Below are positions 31,060-32,429 of a stretch of 32,429 bases of DNA, piece by piece. Under the pieces are notes generated by a model, which saw nothing but the letters and a program-made list of their open reading frames with translations, was not told the origin of the DNA and ran no database searches. Within the stretch, counting starts at the first letter, position 1. Every line of letters begins with the position of its first letter. The DNA is from Chara braunii (taxonomy: Eukaryota; Streptophyta; Charophyceae; Charales; Characeae), in the NCBI GenBank assembly GCA_003427395.1, contig BFEA01000551.1, forward strand, positions 689,832-722,260, written 5' to 3'. The position numbers and the translations under genes were made by a program.

Positions 31060-31540
31060 ACATGCGGGGGCTGCTCCCAACCTGCAGGTGGCGATACCGG
31101 CTAGGGGACAGCTGGTAGCATCAGGGACCATGCCAACATGACCAATCCTTGTGCCTCCCCTCAGCTCCCCTCCCCTACGAACATCAGCAGACTCTGCTCA
31201 ATGCCTATTGGGGGATCCAGTGGTCTTGTTTTTAATAAACAGTTGCTACCCCCTGTTATGTGCCACTTTTGTCTGTTTTTGTGAAGAAAAGCTCTCCTTC
31301 TCAGAAAGAAACGGCTATGGGGAAATTGGTTTACGCACCACACTTAGGATGTGGCGGCGCTTCGCGCCTTGTGGGTTCGAGTCCGGCTCAACTCTTGCGA
31401 GAGCCCACGAAGGCCTCTTGAGGTGGGGGGTGCCAAGCATGCCTAGGACGGTACATGAGGCCCATGGGGGTTGAACCCACGACCTCCTGAATGCCACTTA
31501 CGAGCCTTTCCAACTGAGTTAGGCTGCAACTGTCAGGCAT
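31060..31540 (-). mobile_element. tRNA-derived SINE, copy 1 (minus), interrupted
   Basis: On the minus strand TAACTCAGTTGG (31521-31510) fits the RNA polymerase III A box and GGTTCAACCCC (31477-31467) the B box, 33 bases apart as in the second copy at 32203-32257. The body after the head (CTCATGTACCGTCCTAGGCA onward) matches copy 2, then is broken by about 190 unrelated bases (about 31231-31420). It then resumes with AGACCACTGGATCCCCC, GCAGAGTCTGCT and GTTCGTAGGGGAGGGG down to about 31060. No coding capacity. Sequence match between the copies is by eye about 85 percent. Confidence 0.7.
31311..31394 (+). pseudogene. Organelle/bacterial-type tRNA-Leu(UAG)-like sequence
   Basis: Anticodon arm CCACA-CTTAGGA-TGTGG (31338-31354) has a perfect 5-bp stem and anticodon TAG at 31345-31347. 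It is followed by a variable arm GGCGC-TTC-GCGCC (31356-31368), as in class II tRNAs, and a T loop TTCGAGT at 31376-31382. The D region GGGGAAATTGGTTTACGC is of the bacterial/organellar Leu type, unlike nuclear GGCCGAGTGG. The 3' part fails: the T stem GTGGG faces CCGGC with a mismatch and the acceptor strands do not pair, so it is probably a pseudo-tRNA. It sits on the strand opposite the SINE that surrounds it. Confidence 0.65.
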
Positions 31541-31909
31541 TTTTTGACATTGGTGGGTTCGGAAAAAAAAACGCCTTCGCCACACAAATAGTTTCGACTC
31601 GCTGGGTTTTAGAGGCTGTGGAACTGAAGACAGGATGTCCACAGCGCCTCTACTCTGACTGTTGTTGAAAAGTCACTCTTTTTCACACCTCCCTATAATT
31701 GTGGTTTCGAGTTTTGGCCCGCGGCAGGCAGGCGGTTTGGAGTTGGAAACGGCGGTTGTAGAAAACTCATACCTGACTCATGTCGAAAGTATTTGGGAAA
31801 AGGAGACTCGACCCCTGGTGTGGCGATGCACAAATGTCGAAAAAAAACTTTTCAACCCTGGTGTGCCGAGGCCATTCGAGTTGCGCCTGCCATCCTCCAT
31901 CAGGGGCGT
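31541..31909. other. Spacer, no gene seen
   Basis: The phrase ACCCTGGTGTGCCGAGG (31855) echoes ACCCCTGGTGTGGCGATG (31811), a short local repeat. No frame or RNA gene was recognised. Confidence 0.4.
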
Positions 31910-32050
31910 GTTCCCACTAACAAAGAGGATCGGATAGAATGCTTGAATCTGGACGTATGCAGGAAATAGAGATTGATCTGCTTCTCTGCACCTCTGCATA
32001 AAACACATCCAGAATCAGGAGCTCTATCCTATCCTTTTTGCTAGTGGGAC
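31910..32050. repeat. Strong imperfect hairpin, arms of about 55-60 bases
   Basis: 31911-31963 (TTCCCACTAACAAAGAGGAT onward) pairs with the reverse complement of 31990-32050 (which reads GTCCCACTAGCAAAAAGGAT onward) at about 80 percent, leaving a loop of about 26 bases with one small bulge. It has no coding capacity. It could be a small MITE, a microRNA-precursor-like hairpin or a foldback remnant. Confidence 0.7.
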
Positions 32051-32118
32051 CTCGGCCCAGCAGGGACTATCATAACTTCTGAGAAAAACGAAAAACAAGA
32101 AGGAAAACATATGTATCC

Positions 32119-32142
32119 TTTTTTTTTTTTTTTTTTTTTTTT
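32119..32142 (-). repeat. Poly-T run of 24 (poly-A on the minus strand)
   Basis: Twenty-four T. It may be the tail of a minus-strand retroelement, or a chance A/T tract before SINE copy 2. Confidence 0.9.
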
Positions 32143-32194
32143 GGAGAATCATTCAATTTCTAAGGGCCTCGCCACACCACTCTCAAAATGTATC

Positions 32195-32429
32195 CAACGG
32201 CCTAGCTCAGTTGGTAAGGCTCGCAAGTGGCATTCAGGAGGTCATGGGTTCAATCCCCATTTGCCTCATGTACCTTCCTGGGCTTACTTGGCACCCGCTA
32301 CCCAAGAGATAGACCACTGGAGATAGACCACTGGATCCCCCGATCGGCATCAAGCAGAGTCTGCTATGTTCGTAGGGGAGGGGCCTGAGGGGAGGCACGG
32401 GGGATTGGTCCGCTTTATCCCTGGTGCTT
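32195..32429 (+). mobile_element. tRNA-derived SINE, copy 2 (plus), runs off the window
   Basis: A box TAGCTCAGTTGG at 32203-32214 and B box GGTTCAATCCC at 32247-32257. The T arm ATGGG-TTCAATC-CCCAT (32244-32260) is perfect. The body holds the same landmarks as copy 1 (AGACCACTGGATCCCCC, GCAGAGTCTGCT, GTTCGTAGGGGAGGGG, GGGGAGGCAC) without the interruption, and the phrase AGATAGACCACTGG is tandemly duplicated at 32308-32334. The acceptor and anticodon arms are not intact, as expected of a SINE head and not a functional tRNA. Confidence 0.7.

Overview
The window looks like nuclear DNA of a plant-type eukaryote (streptophyte). Reasons: one long intronless gene for a secreted fasciclin/arabinogalactan-like protein with a plant-type start context and a CT-rich leader, several decayed LINE (non-LTR) retrotransposons of the plant zf-RVT type, tRNA-derived SINEs, foldback elements, and abundant microsatellites and poly-A runs. 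The LINE style reminds me of charophyte algae such as Chara, but that is an impression from memory and was not searched. The sequence is a draft short-read assembly: it has a 735-base N gap, a single N inside a GA repeat, and an embedded Nextera mate-pair junction adapter.

Layout. (1) 1-3573: the FAS1-domain gene on the minus strand, the only gene I am sure of. It is followed upstream (3574-5000) by a CT-rich leader and simple-repeat-rich DNA with one doubtful ORF on the plus strand. (2) 5-11 kb: mostly unassignable DNA, with a family of ~100-bp degenerate repeats at 6.64-7.49 kb. (3) 11.28-12.51 kb: two unidentified coding-like stretches on the plus strand, the second with an in-frame stop. 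(4) 13.13-14.14 kb: the C-terminal half of a decayed LINE ORF2 (plus), running into the N gap. (5) 15-19.7 kb: no gene seen; a 68-base poly-A run, AT-rich DNA, a purine-rich tract and a CT microsatellite. (6) 19.98-20.46 kb: an AT-rich foldback element. (7) 20.48-24.96 kb: a decayed minus-strand LINE split by a 2.9-kb array of degenerate 81-bp (27-codon) repeats, part of which is inverted. (8) 24.97-30.06 kb: a more complete minus-strand LINE (ORF1 with zinc knuckle; ORF2 with endonuclease, partial RT and zf-RVT), with large internal deletions and a (TTTA)n tail preceded by a stem-loop. (9) 30.2-32.4 kb: a second foldback element around a 71-base poly-A run, two copies of a tRNA-derived SINE in opposite orientations (one interrupted by a segment holding an organelle-type tRNA-Leu(UAG)-like sequence), and a strong ~60-bp-arm hairpin.

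How it works together: apart from the FAS1 gene, the window is a graveyard of nested mobile elements and satellites, with no operon-like or pathway-like gene grouping. The most interesting features are the 81-bp array inside a LINE, the SINE/tRNA-Leu composite and the hairpin beside it. The adapter at 21428-21465 shows that the array's assembled structure cannot be taken at face value.
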